NCBI GenBank assembly: GCA_031276355.1
Contig: JAISNC010000059.1
Coordinates: forward strand, 1 to 52,388
Origin: Odoribacteraceae bacterium
GTDB taxonomy: Bacteria > Bacteroidota > Bacteroidia > Bacteroidales > Marinifilaceae
Direction of reading: 5' to 3'
DNA length: 52,388 nt
In this document: piece by piece, positions 14,401-22,752 of the stretch
Numbering within the stretch: the first letter of the stretch is position 1
Layout: the number at the start of each line of letters is the position of its first letter
Notes under the pieces: model-generated
Database searches by the model: none
What the model saw: only the letters and a program-made list of their open reading frames with translations
What the model was told of the DNA's origin: nothing
Made by a program: the position numbers and the translations under genes

Positions 14401-16577
14401 TCATCTCGGCTAACATAACACCGTCCAAGGCGCTCGCCGGGAACCCGGTAAAGGTAAACGTCTTCACGAACACGAGTGATCTCGTGTCTATTTCCGTGCA
14501 AGTGACCGCCACCTTCACGTATTCGGCTTCCGCCCTCCCCGACGCGAACGGCGCGTGCGCGTTCTTCATTGATGACCTCTTCGCGGACGCGCTCGATCTC
14601 GCTCCCCTCGCCGATGACGGCTCGCTCGCTCGATTGATCCCCGGTTCCGCGCTGGACATATCCGTCACCGCCGCGCAGGGCGCGCAAAGCATCCAGCTCT
14701 CGGCCAAGCTATACCCCGGGAGGATCAGCCACCGCGCCTCGACGCGCGTCCAGGCAGAGGGAAAAAACATCTTCGAGTGGAAGTTGCTCAACCCTGCCGT
14801 CAATTTCCTGCTGACATCCCGTTTAGGCGACCGCGTGATCCCGTTCCGCGAATCGGAACTCGAGTACATTTACTTCCTCCGGCAGGATTTCGACTCGCTC
14901 GTGATCCGCGATCTCCACGGTCATGCCGTCGATGTGCCCGTGCCCGCGGGCGACGGGGTAGTCGCCGTCAACGCGCGCCGCGCGCGTTACCTGCTGGCGC
15001 TCCAGGGATCGCTCGCCTCGTGCCTCGTCCTGGAGGTAAACGGCAGCGCCGTGCTCTCCCTCGTTCTCCTGCCGAGCGCCGACGAGCGGCTGGAGATCGT
15101 GTTCCGGAACGCCTGGGGAGTGCACGAGCGCGTCGAGATCTCGGCCACCGTCTCGGACGAGCCGCTCTACGCGGCCCGCGAAACGTTCACCACCCTGGAC
15201 CAAAACACGGGCCTCCCCTCGAAACAAAACGCGCGCGGCTCCCTCTCCCCCACCCTCACCGCGCAATCCGGCCCCAGGCGCGCGTCCGAGATTGACTTCC
15301 TCGCGGAGATGCTCCTGTCCCAGGATGCCTACATGGATGTCGCCGGCGAGTTCATCCCGTCGCTCCTCTCCGGGAAAGTGAAACGGAAACGCCCCCTCGC
15401 GGTCCCGACCTCCGTGGAGGTAAAGATCACGGCCAGGGCCGACGAGAGCGCCTTGACACCCCTGCCTCCTCCGCCGCCTAAATACCTCTCCATCGCGCCC
15501 TCGATCGTCAACCTGCCGGGAGACGGCACCGAGGGAGAGGCCGCGACCGTCACGTCAAGCGCGCCCTGGAGCATCTCCGGGAAAGACGCGTGGATAGACG
15601 CGAGCGCGGAAGGGAATAACCTGTTCATCTCCGCGAATGAAAATCCGTCGCCCTCCCCGCGACAAGGCACCGTGACGGTCGTCAACGACGACGGGATCAT
15701 CGCCGACGTGACGGTCAGGCAAATGGCCGCCGCCGCGTACATCACGATCATCCCGAACCCGTATGCCGCGAACCCGAACGGGGAGAATAACGTCGAGTTC
15801 GAGGTCGACACGAACCTCGACGAGTGGGAGGTGACGGAAATGCCCGACTTCGCGTCCGTGGAGTATTTCGACCACGCGTTACTAAGGGTCAACTTCGAGC
15901 CGAACGATACCGGCGAGACGCGCGATGGTCACGTCACGTTAGCCGACGCGAACGGCAACTTCACGCGCGACCTCGTGATCACCCAGGCACCCGTTCCGCT
16001 CGTGCTGCTCAGCGTGGATGGCGACGGCAGCATCACGGATAGCGACGTGCTGAACGTTCCGCTCATGCTGCCGACCGACGGCACGGACTTGAATTTCGGC
16101 GACCCTGGCGACAATGCTCGCCTGGTTATCGTCCCGTCCAGCACCGAGTACGGCGCGTACGTCGACTACCACGGCGTGAAGATGAGCCTGTGGTTAGAGG
16201 GCGGCATCACGTCCGGCTTGTTGGCTATCATACCGGTTGGCGAGCAGTACGGCCTGCGAATTGACGTGGACACCACGGACAACGACCATTTTCTGAAATT
16301 ATACCGATACGAGTACGACGGCTCAATCTCGACATGGGAACATGATTTTCATTACCTGGAGGAGGACACGGTGATTCTCGAGATCCGTCAAGAGACGGTC
16401 GACGGTAACTTGAGGTTGCGCGTCTACCAGAACGGCGAGCTGGAATACGAGGATCAAGAAAACGGCACGTGGGACATCTCGGCATCGAAGCCGCTTAGTA
16501 TCGGGTACGGGGTGCTGGGGAACGTGGCTCATCAGCCCCCGTATGGCGTGAGAATACATCATATCGAAATCAATTAA
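14397..16577 (+). CDS. BACON-domain phage tail/adhesion protein
   Basis: The start is the ATG at 14397, overlapping the previous stop, giving 726 residues. The N-terminal 330 residues are beta-rich and unknown. After a proline linker (LPPPPPK) there are two BACON-like domains (about residues 360-440 and 440-520), each with the typical pattern of a tryptophan-containing WSISG- or WEVTE-like strand. Each closes with a strand like VTVRQMA or LVITQAP. The last 200 residues form a beta-sandwich resembling concanavalin/LamG lectin-like folds. BACON domains are common in Bacteroidetes phage tails and are thought to bind mucin glycans or host surface glycans. There is no catalytic motif. Confidence 0.85.
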   Translation: MIISANITPSKALAGNPVKVNVFTNTSDLVSISVQVTATFTYSASALPDANGACAFFIDDLFADALDLAPLADDGSLARLIPGSALDISVTAAQGAQSIQLSAKLYPGRISHRASTRVQAEGKNIFEWKLLNPAVNFLLTSRLGDRVIPFRESELEYIYFLRQDFDSLVIRDLHGHAVDVPVPAGDGVVAVNARRARYLLALQGSLASCLVLEVNGSAVLSLVLLPSADERLEIVFRNAWGVHERVEISATVSDEPLYAARETFTTLDQNTGLPSKQNARGSLSPTLTAQSGPRRASEIDFLAEMLLSQDAYMDVAGEFIPSLLSGKVKRKRPLAVPTSVEVKITARADESALTPLPPPPPKYLSIAPSIVNLPGDGTEGEAATVTSSAPWSISGKDAWIDASAEGNNLFISANENPSPSPRQGTVTVVNDDGIIADVTVRQMAAAAYITIIPNPYAANPNGENNVEFEVDTNLDEWEVTEMPDFASVEYFDHALLRVNFEPNDTGETRDGHVTLADANGNFTRDLVITQAPVPLVLLSVDGDGSITDSDVLNVPLMLPTDGTDLNFGDPGDNARLVIVPSSTEYGAYVDYHGVKMSLWLEGGITSGLLAIIPVGEQYGLRIDVDTTDNDHFLKLYRYEYDGSISTWEHDFHYLEEDTVILEIRQETVDGNLRLRVYQNGELEYEDQENGTWDISASKPLSIGYGVLGNVAHQPPYGVRIHHIEIN

Positions 16578-16587
16578 TTCTATAAGA

Positions 16588-16908
16588 ATGAGAAGCATAA
16601 AATTGACGAGAGTAGAATCAAGCAACTCCATCCCCTGGTGGGACGAGGTGCAAGAGCCAGCCGCCGGGTTCAAGCTGGCGAACGGGTTGCCCTTCCGGGT
16701 GAGGCTGCACCCGGTCGACCCGGACAGCGAGAAGATCCGGGAGATCATCACCGCCGCCCCGTACGCGGGTGGCAATTTCCGAGACACGCCCGTCCCCGTT
16801 GACGGCTGGAGCGACGTGCTCGCGTACGCGGTAGCGCCGGAAGGTATCCCCGAAGGATACCGGGTATTCATCGGATCGTCCGACGAGACGGAAATCATCG
16901 TGCCATGA
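16588..16908 (+). CDS. Small tail-fibre-associated protein
   Basis: I do not recognise this 106-residue protein. It is acidic, proline-rich and probably beta-rich, with no signal peptide or membrane segment. It starts 10 bp after the BACON gene and overlaps the tail-fibre gene by 4 bp. It could be a fibre-connector or a fibre chaperone, but only position suggests this. Confidence 0.65.
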   Translation: MRSIKLTRVESSNSIPWWDEVQEPAAGFKLANGLPFRVRLHPVDPDSEKIREIITAAPYAGGNFRDTPVPVDGWSDVLAYAVAPEGIPEGYRVFIGSSDETEIIVP

Positions 16909-18692
16909 GAGAGATCGGAAGGGTGATAGACCCATACGCCCGCAAGGAGCTGGCGCGTATCGCCGCGATGCTGGCGAACCTGGAATCGGTGTCGTTCATG
17001 GAGGTACCCGAACTACCAGAGACGGGGGTAAGCAATATCATTTACCTCGTTCCAAATTCCGAAGGGACGAAGGACGAATACATGTGGCTCGCCTCGCAGG
17101 AGGCGTGGGACAAGATTGGCACGACGACCATAAATCTTGACGGTTACGTGTTAATCCTCGCGCAGGACGACACGCGCGAGGCGCGAGTAGAGAACGCCGC
17201 GACCGGGGGTAGTTTGAACGTGAAGAGCAAGTTAAACGTGACAGAGGCACGGGTCAAGGCCAACATGGACGACGCGTCGGACATCGGCGGCCTCGCGAAT
17301 GGCGAGATAACCGGTACGTACACGGAACTATACGCGATCGATCCGGATGGAGCAAAGACACGACTATGGGTACATGCCAACGGGAACGTGTACGCGCGGG
17401 CAAAGGATGGAAACATCATCCAGTTGCACGGGTTGACATTGAACAACGGCACCTTGTACCTCGACACGAGAATCGGGAATGACGCTAACGACGGGTTAAC
17501 GCAAGCCACGGCGGTAAGATCCATGAATCGCGTGCTCGGCGTGCTGCAGGATTACGCGATCGGGACGGGTAAGTTCCGGCTGTACGTGCGCGCGGGAAAA
17601 GAATACAACCTGGTGAATATCGCTGGATCAAGCACGAGCAGCCTCCTGGAGCGTTTACACTCGATGGGCGTTAAGGACGTGGAATTCTACGGGTATAGGC
17701 CTGACGCGAGCGACCGGTACGCGACCGTGGAATTCGATAACTTGTTCCTCGTTAAACAGGATAGTATCACTTTCTCCGGGTACGCGTTAGCAACCGGTTT
17801 CGTTCGTGGGCGACGGATGAAATGGTTTAATATGCTTACCTCGTCAACTAACCCGAAGGATGTTAATTACTCCCCGTTAACGTTCGTGGATTGCAGTAGC
17901 GTGTTATTCTATCTAACGGCCCTTAACTCGACGATAACCCTTCTTCGAAGCTATGCCGAGATGTCCGGCACGGGGCCGTCCACGTCCCCGACTTCCTTTG
18001 GCATAGAGTTAAAAGGTGATTCCACTCTCGATGTACAAGCGACCAGCAACGTGGTCGTGCCGAACATGTCTATCACGCTACGTGACACCTCGAAAATCAT
18101 ATCGACAACCCGAAACTCCTTGAGCTACCTGCAGAATGTCAATGTTAATTTCTGGGGCGGAGGGAGCGACAACAAGGACACGTCGAATTGCTATCAATCG
18201 TCCAAGAGAGTAGACGTTCCCGTCCAGGAAGCCTCGATGGATCTCCCGTCCGGGAGTACCGGAATCGGGGTGTCATTCGGGATGTTACGTAGCTGCCTGT
18301 TGACTTTGTTCAACGGGGCAAGTTACTCCATGAACGAGCAACTCGTCGGTAATTCGGTAGACGGGATACGAATTTACAAGCGGACGGTGTTCCGTAACGT
18401 GAACGAGAGCGGCCTGACGATCCCGGTAGGCGCGTCGACGCTCTCCACGGGCGTGTTCGGCTCGACCTCTTACGTGGCCGAGGTGATCAAGCTGGAGTGG
18501 TCGGCCAACCACGCCGGGAACCTCTTGACCGGATCGCCGTCTTACTGCGGGATCGTCCCGTCGGAAACGTGGACGCTGGCTATCTTCTACTCGTCGAGCG
18601 ACGACACGCTACAAGCGCGGAAATCAACAGCCGCCACGGTATACAATCTCACTATAACATTATATTATACAAAAACAAACGACCAATGGTGA
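16905..18692 (+). CDS. Tail fibre/tailspike with beta-helix-like body
   Basis: This 595-residue protein has an N-terminal module (residues 25-65, around LPETGVSNIIYLVPN and DEYMWL) that recurs in many phage tail fibres. The body opens with LDTRIGNDANDGLTQATAV, the hallmark start of pectate-lyase-like right-handed beta-helix domains. Short repeated strands follow up to about residue 430. A C-terminal knob ends the protein. It probably binds a host surface polysaccharide or glycan. I see no clear catalytic pair, so enzymatic activity is open. The ATG overlaps the previous stop by 4 bp. Confidence 0.8.
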   Translation: MREIGRVIDPYARKELARIAAMLANLESVSFMEVPELPETGVSNIIYLVPNSEGTKDEYMWLASQEAWDKIGTTTINLDGYVLILAQDDTREARVENAATGGSLNVKSKLNVTEARVKANMDDASDIGGLANGEITGTYTELYAIDPDGAKTRLWVHANGNVYARAKDGNIIQLHGLTLNNGTLYLDTRIGNDANDGLTQATAVRSMNRVLGVLQDYAIGTGKFRLYVRAGKEYNLVNIAGSSTSSLLERLHSMGVKDVEFYGYRPDASDRYATVEFDNLFLVKQDSITFSGYALATGFVRGRRMKWFNMLTSSTNPKDVNYSPLTFVDCSSVLFYLTALNSTITLLRSYAEMSGTGPSTSPTSFGIELKGDSTLDVQATSNVVVPNMSITLRDTSKIISTTRNSLSYLQNVNVNFWGGGSDNKDTSNCYQSSKRVDVPVQEASMDLPSGSTGIGVSFGMLRSCLLTLFNGASYSMNEQLVGNSVDGIRIYKRTVFRNVNESGLTIPVGASTLSTGVFGSTSYVAEVIKLEWSANHAGNLLTGSPSYCGIVPSETWTLAIFYSSSDDTLQARKSTAATVYNLTITLYYTKTNDQW

Positions 18693-19171
18693 CACTATTA
18701 CTCTCGTCCACGATCCTTTTCGCGGCCTATATCGCCGCGATCGCCTGTAAATTCGGCGTTCCGGCTTCCATATCGGATAGCTACTACCTCTTGGAAGAAA
18801 AATGGAAGCACGCGGGCTTGGCCTTCACGCTATGGTGCTTTCTCGTCGGGGTCACGGTGATGGCCTGCATGTTCGACGCGTCCGCGGGAAAAACGTATCA
18901 ATTTCTCGGCCTCTTCGCCGGGGGCGGCCTTGGATTCGTCGGGGCGGCCCCGCTGTTCAAGTCGCGAGAGAGGACGGTTCACGTCATCTCGGCGGCGGCA
19001 TGCGCGCTCGCGGCGATACTATGGATGGGATTATCCGGCTACTGGATAATAGCGTTCTCCAGCCTCGGTGCCGGGATCATCGCGGCCTCGTTTTCCAGGG
19101 GAAAACAGGTATTTTGGATCGAATCAGGAATATTCCTTGGCGTGTATCTCACCCTGTGGATTACGCGATAG
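18686..19171 (+). CDS. Polytopic membrane protein of Bacteroidetes phages, function unknown
   Basis: The ATG at 18686 overlaps the tail-fibre stop and gives 161 residues with about five to six hydrophobic segments and short loops. The segment FGVPASISDSYYLLEEKW and the later GLGFVGAAPLFKS look like a family I associate with Bacteroidetes phages. It has no signal peptide beyond its first helix. As the last late gene it may be a superinfection-exclusion or membrane-remodelling factor, which is a guess. A hairpin follows 25 bp downstream. Confidence 0.7.
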   Translation: MVTLLLSSTILFAAYIAAIACKFGVPASISDSYYLLEEKWKHAGLAFTLWCFLVGVTVMACMFDASAGKTYQFLGLFAGGGLGFVGAAPLFKSRERTVHVISAAACALAAILWMGLSGYWIIAFSSLGAGIIAASFSRGKQVFWIESGIFLGVYLTLWITR

Positions 19172-19196
19172 AACCTGTTCGCGGGTGAAAAAAACA

Positions 19197-19221
19197 ATGG
19201 AGAGGCGCGAGGCCTCTCCAT
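19197..19221 (+). terminator. Hairpin at the end of the phage late genes
   Basis: ATGGAGAGGC pairs perfectly with GCCTCTCCAT around a GCGAG loop. It is preceded by an A-run and followed only by TTTG, so the plus-strand terminator is weak by the U-tail rule. Read on the minus strand, the A-run becomes a T-run and would also stop leftward transcripts from the integrase side. Confidence 0.65.
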
Positions 19222-19320
19222 TTGTCGTGTTCCCCTGCAAAATCAAGGATTATACGACGGCTCCTACACGAGTAGAAAGTCTCGCAAATATAATAAAAAT
19301 ATCATCCGTCAATAACATGC

Positions 19321-20547
19321 TCAAAAATTATCACTAAACCCGCTAAACGGGTCAGGGAAGTTATAACGGATCTTTTCCGTCAGGTTCCCCCCGAGGTGCT
19401 CTATATAGCGGTTCGTGCTATTAATATCCCTGTGCCCGATATGCCGCTGTAAATCCTTGATCGAGAAAGCTCCCGTTTCGATCAAGAAGCAAGCGCCGGT
19501 ATGCTTCATCGAGTAGAACTTGTAATCCTTGCTCATGCCCAGCTCGTCCCGGTAGCGGCAGAATCGTTTACGGAACGAGTTGATCCCTGTGGGTTTTTCC
19601 CCTGGAACGCCCTTGTTCCCGAAAACGTAATACTCCTTGTTACATGTCTGGATATTATAACATCGCGTCATCAATTCGAATAGTTGCACGGGAATGTTAA
19701 CAGTCCTTGTGGTGGTTGTTTTTGCATTAACACTCGTGATCGTGATCATTTTCATGAAAAAGTTAATGTCCTTTACCTTCATCAATCGCAGTTCCGTCCC
19801 GGGACGGATCGCGCAAAAATATTGCACGAGACAAGCGAGATACAATTGTGGGTCACGCTCCCGGACATGATTCAGGAACGCGTCAAGATCGGAAGGAATC
19901 ATCGGGCGCGGTGCCTCGTCCTTGATCTTTTGGCCCATCGGCACGTTCACGACCGGCGACTCCCGGATATGCCCTTGCTTTATCATGTCGGTAAAAAACA
20001 AGGATAGCGCGATCTTGTAATTCTTGACCGTGATATAATCAAGAGCGGCATCCTTTATCAAGTAAGAGAAGAAATCAACGATAATCTTGTTATCTATAGC
20101 CGTCACGTGATACTCGTGGTAGTTCTTTTTCTCCAAGAACGCGTTAAATATTCGCAATTTCGATTGATACGAGCGAAATGACTTTTGTTTCAGCGACATT
20201 TTTCTCATCGCGAGATGATCCGACATCAGTCTTCGAATGGTATTCGATGACTTCCTTAACTTGCTGTATCGCTTGTTCTCGTCGTGATAATTGATCTCGT
20301 CCTCGTATATGGATTCAGGGTCGTGCCAAGGAACCCATCCTTTTTTCAATTTTTTCGTGTATTCGCTCACGAGTTTCTGCCCGAATAAACTCCTCTCGTG
20401 ATCATCGTTACATGCCCCGAATCCTTTTTCTATCTTATACGGTCTCATCTTACCGGTATTCGGGTCACGAACAGAAAAATAAACGTACCACTTTCCTTGA
20501 GGTGATACCTTAACTTTTGGTTTTGAAGCTATTCTATTGTCTTTCAT
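19321..20547 (-). CDS. Phage tyrosine integrase
   Basis: This 408-residue protein has an N-terminal arm-binding region (CxxD-like turn near 45, then basic). A SAM-like core-binding domain (about residues 95-195) and a catalytic domain follow. The first arginine is in PGTELRLMKVKD. The second box is YSMKHTGA, where most families have HxLRHT, so the usual second arginine is Lys, a change I associate with some Bacteroidetes integrases. The last box is IGHRDINSTNRYIEH with the nucleophilic tyrosine. It points away from the tmRNA gene, and the attachment site should lie in the 110 bp between them or in the tmRNA 3' end. Confidence 0.93.
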   Translation of the reverse strand: MKDNRIASKPKVKVSPQGKWYVYFSVRDPNTGKMRPYKIEKGFGACNDDHERSLFGQKLVSEYTKKLKKGWVPWHDPESIYEDEINYHDENKRYSKLRKSSNTIRRLMSDHLAMRKMSLKQKSFRSYQSKLRIFNAFLEKKNYHEYHVTAIDNKIIVDFFSYLIKDAALDYITVKNYKIALSLFFTDMIKQGHIRESPVVNVPMGQKIKDEAPRPMIPSDLDAFLNHVRERDPQLYLACLVQYFCAIRPGTELRLMKVKDINFFMKMITITSVNAKTTTTRTVNIPVQLFELMTRCYNIQTCNKEYYVFGNKGVPGEKPTGINSFRKRFCRYRDELGMSKDYKFYSMKHTGACFLIETGAFSIKDLQRHIGHRDINSTNRYIEHLGGNLTEKIRYNFPDPFSGFSDNF

Positions 20548-20700
20548 GTCATTCCGTTTTAATCACCCAATTAAAAACTAACATTACTAAACAGAAAGAA
20601 AAATTCCCAAAACCGAAACGATAACTTCCTAATACACTGATTATTAGATAGCTAAGTGGAGTAGCAGGGAATCGAACCCTGGTCCAAACATGGAATCAAT
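20548..20700. other. Inferred prophage-chromosome junction (att) region
   Basis: The gap between the integrase start and the tmRNA 3' end, plus the last bases of tmRNA, is where the junction should fall. Phages that use tmRNA usually restore its 3' end. No second copy of the tmRNA 3' sequence occurs in this window, as expected if the other junction lies left of position 1. The exact core cannot be set from this sequence. Confidence 0.35.
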
Positions 20701-21051
20701 ATGCTTTCTACACGCTTAGCTTCTCGTTGGTTTTCGAACGCGACACGGGGAAAAGCACCCAAATCACGCCTTAGCTCCTGAATTTCATTCGCGTCCCGGG
20801 GCATGACGCGAACTAACCTCGTGTTACCTGCACCCCGAACCCGGGCGGTACAAGGTGGAACCCCCGGCGGAATGTCTCGTCCCCGCCTTCTTGGTGGGGA
20901 TTAAGCCATCTCTACTATGATTCGATCAGGCAGCGAGAGCGTAGTTGTTTTCGCCAATTGAAATTTTGTGTCCGGGATTAACGGGCCGGCTTCACTGCGC
21001 CCGACATGCTTACATACCTATTCATCATGCTGTCAAATCCATGTCTACCCC
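20657..21051 (-). ncRNA. ssrA: Transfer-messenger RNA (tmRNA)
   Basis: Read on the minus strand, the gene begins GGGGTAG and ends CTACTCC plus a discriminator A, and these form the 7-bp acceptor stem. The T-arm motif GGTTCGATTCC lies near the 3' end. CCA is not encoded. The tag frame is at 20955-20926 and decodes as GENNYALAA followed by TGA, the Bacteroidales form of the tag. tmRNA frees stalled ribosomes and marks the truncated protein for degradation. The gene is complete, so integration beside it has not destroyed it. Confidence 0.97.
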
Positions 21052-21094
21052 TCGAAATAAACTGCCGCGAAGGTACGAATATTTGTATTATTTG

Positions 21095-21102
21095 TATCTT
21101 TG
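21095..21102 (+). promoter_or_regulatory. -7 box for the GSCFA gene (TATCTTTG)
   Basis: TATCTTTG fits TAnnTTTG and lies 16 bp before the GTG start of the GSCFA gene. The -33 region is not clear. The leftward promoter of tmRNA should lie in the same 67-bp gap, but I cannot place it. Confidence 0.5.
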
Positions 21103-21118
21103 AACGTAAAAAAAGATC

Positions 21119-22051
21119 GTGAAATTATTGACCAACGTGGGGGTATCTACCCCCGATTTTTTGATAGATTATCATTCGAAGTTACTTTTATTAGGCTCGT
21201 GTTTCGCGGAGAATATGGCCAAGAAGTTCGAGTACTACTGTTTCGATGTGGATGTAAACCCGTACGGGATACTCTATAATCCGTTTTCGATGGCAAATGT
21301 GCTCGAGTTCTTGATCCAGGAACGGCAGATGCAGGCAGAGGATCTAGTGCATGTTAACGGGAAATGGGTCAGTCTCTACCATCACGGTTCCTTTTCCGAT
21401 CCCGATCGCCATACCTGCATAGAAAAGATAAACTCCCGCGTAGAGAGGGGGGCAAAGGTATTGAGGGAGGCCGATCTGCTGGTGATGACGTGGGGCTCCG
21501 CGTGGGTATACAAACACTTGAAAAAGAAGATAGTGGTAACCAATTGCCACAAGATCCCCGACAACGAGTTTGCACGTTACCGGTTGCGCGTGGAGGAGAT
21601 CGTCGAGCGTTACGCGGCGATGATCCCCGCGCTGCGGCAGATCAACCCCGGGATGCGAATCTTGTTTACCGTAAGCCCGATCCGGCATTGGCGCGATGGA
21701 GCGCACGAGAACCAACTGAGCAAAGCGGTACTTTTGTTGACCATCGAGCAACTACAAAATCGCTTTGAAAACATCTACTACTTTCCCTCTTACGAGATCC
21801 TCTTGGACGAGTTACGCGATTATCGTTTTTACGCGGAGGATATGCTTCATCCCTCGGAGATGGCCGTGAACTATATCTGGGAAATTTTTAAAAGTACCTA
21901 CATCGCCCCGGGAGATTTTCCGTTGATGCGACAAGTAGAGGCTCTCCGTAAACGGATGAATCACCGTCCGTTGGATCTCGATACCGGAAGTTATCAACAA
22001 TTAAAACAACAATTAGATACACTGATAGAGACCATTAGAAAGGATCGATAA
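21119..22051 (+). CDS. GSCFA-domain protein
   Basis: This 310-residue protein has the family motif GSCFAENMA at residues 26-34. It also has the conserved segments NPYGILYNPFSM, VMTWGSAWVY, FTVSPIRHWRDGAHENQLSK and a C-terminal DMLHPSEMAVNYIWE. The last resembles the catalytic Asp-x-x-His block of SGNH esterases, to which GSCFA is thought to be related. The substrate is unknown, and an acyl or acetyl esterase acting on a polysaccharide is possible. The start is GTG, since no ATG precedes the motif. It converges on the SPOR gene and overlaps it by 17 bp. Confidence 0.9.
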   Translation: MKLLTNVGVSTPDFLIDYHSKLLLLGSCFAENMAKKFEYYCFDVDVNPYGILYNPFSMANVLEFLIQERQMQAEDLVHVNGKWVSLYHHGSFSDPDRHTCIEKINSRVERGAKVLREADLLVMTWGSAWVYKHLKKKIVVTNCHKIPDNEFARYRLRVEEIVERYAAMIPALRQINPGMRILFTVSPIRHWRDGAHENQLSKAVLLLTIEQLQNRFENIYYFPSYEILLDELRDYRFYAEDMLHPSEMAVNYIWEIFKSTYIAPGDFPLMRQVEALRKRMNHRPLDLDTGSYQQLKQQLDTLIETIRKDR

Positions 22052-22559
22052 GGATCTCCTCCGCCGCCTCGGGTTCCGGTACAAGCAGGTCTTTCAGGTG
22101 GATCATATCTCTTACGATGTAGCTGGAGGGGTATTTTTTCCGTATTTTTTTCAACAAAGGGATCGCCTCGATCTTTGTTTTGAAATTCCCGACGCGGATC
22201 TTAAAATCTGGATCCACGTATTGCAAATAGGTACGCACGCCCGGAAATTGCTCTTCAAACCGGCTAACGTATCGCTGCAAAGAGTCGATCTTGACGCGAG
22301 AAGTATTTGCCGAGAAGAGTTGTACCCGGTAGCCGGGAAAAACATTCCTTCTTTTATTCACCGCGATCATCAAGTTCAGTAACTGCTCTACACGCGGATC
22401 ACCCGCTATCTGTACCTCGCCCCGCGTACCAAGATCGGGCAGGAGCAACTCCTGCAAGAAGTCCGTGTCGACCTTCTGTGGCGAGAGAGAATCAATCTGT
22501 CCCTGGCCACGATGCCAGGCCAAAAGCAACAAAAGCAAGGTAAAAGCGATTCTATGCAT
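22035..22559 (-). CDS. SPOR-domain exported protein
   Basis: This 174-residue protein has an N-terminal signal sequence (LLLLLLAWHRGQGQ) without a lipobox cysteine, so it is probably periplasmic. The C-terminal 90 residues form a SPOR-like domain with the two typical strands YRVQLFSA and FKIRVGNF, then a helix with KTKIEAIPLLKKI. SPOR domains bind peptidoglycan stripped of stem peptides and often act at division sites. The region before it (residues 25-70) is unassigned. Its 3' end overlaps the GSCFA gene. Confidence 0.85.
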   Translation of the reverse strand: MHRIAFTLLLLLLAWHRGQGQIDSLSPQKVDTDFLQELLLPDLGTRGEVQIAGDPRVEQLLNLMIAVNKRRNVFPGYRVQLFSANTSRVKIDSLQRYVSRFEEQFPGVRTYLQYVDPDFKIRVGNFKTKIEAIPLLKKIRKKYPSSYIVRDMIHLKDLLVPEPEAAEEILIDPF

Positions 22560-22583
22560 GGCAATTTTTATTCATTTCGGACG

Positions 22584-22591
22584 CAAATATA
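22584..22591 (-). promoter_or_regulatory. -7 box for the SPOR gene (TATATTTG, minus strand)
   Basis: On the minus strand TATATTTG lies 24 bp before the ATG of the SPOR-domain gene and fits the TAnnTTTG consensus. The rest of the 190-bp gap up to 22752 holds no gene and no clear terminator for the ampG-like gene. Confidence 0.55.
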
Positions 22592-22752
22592 AGAAAAACG
22601 AGATAATCCGAGAACAGCACACCGGCGTAACCGCATCAAAAGGCAAGATTTCTCTACGCATCCCACGGGTTTCTTCGGGAGACGGCTCTCTTCGCATCCC
22701 GTTCTATAAAGAGATAGAGACGCATCGTTCGGTAGTGTATCTTTTTCCCTCG

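Larger units (their letters stand above)
1..20656. mobile_element. Tailed-phage prophage, right part, next to ssrA
   Basis: The order of genes is that of a siphovirus-like phage: predicted portal, neck genes, an 899-residue tape measure, tail protein, holin, M23 endolysin, BACON-domain protein, tail fibre, then an oppositely oriented tyrosine integrase. Nearly all genes run rightward with ATGA-type overlaps. The integrase lies 109 bp from the 3' end of the tmRNA gene, a classical integration site, so the right boundary is placed there. No large terminase, major capsid, replication or repressor genes are visible. The left end and its attachment site must lie before position 1. All visible structural genes look intact. 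Confidence 0.9.

Noticed and set aside
20926..20955. A nine-codon minus-strand reading frame as a small gene
   Set aside because: It is the tag-coding part of tmRNA, not a separate gene.
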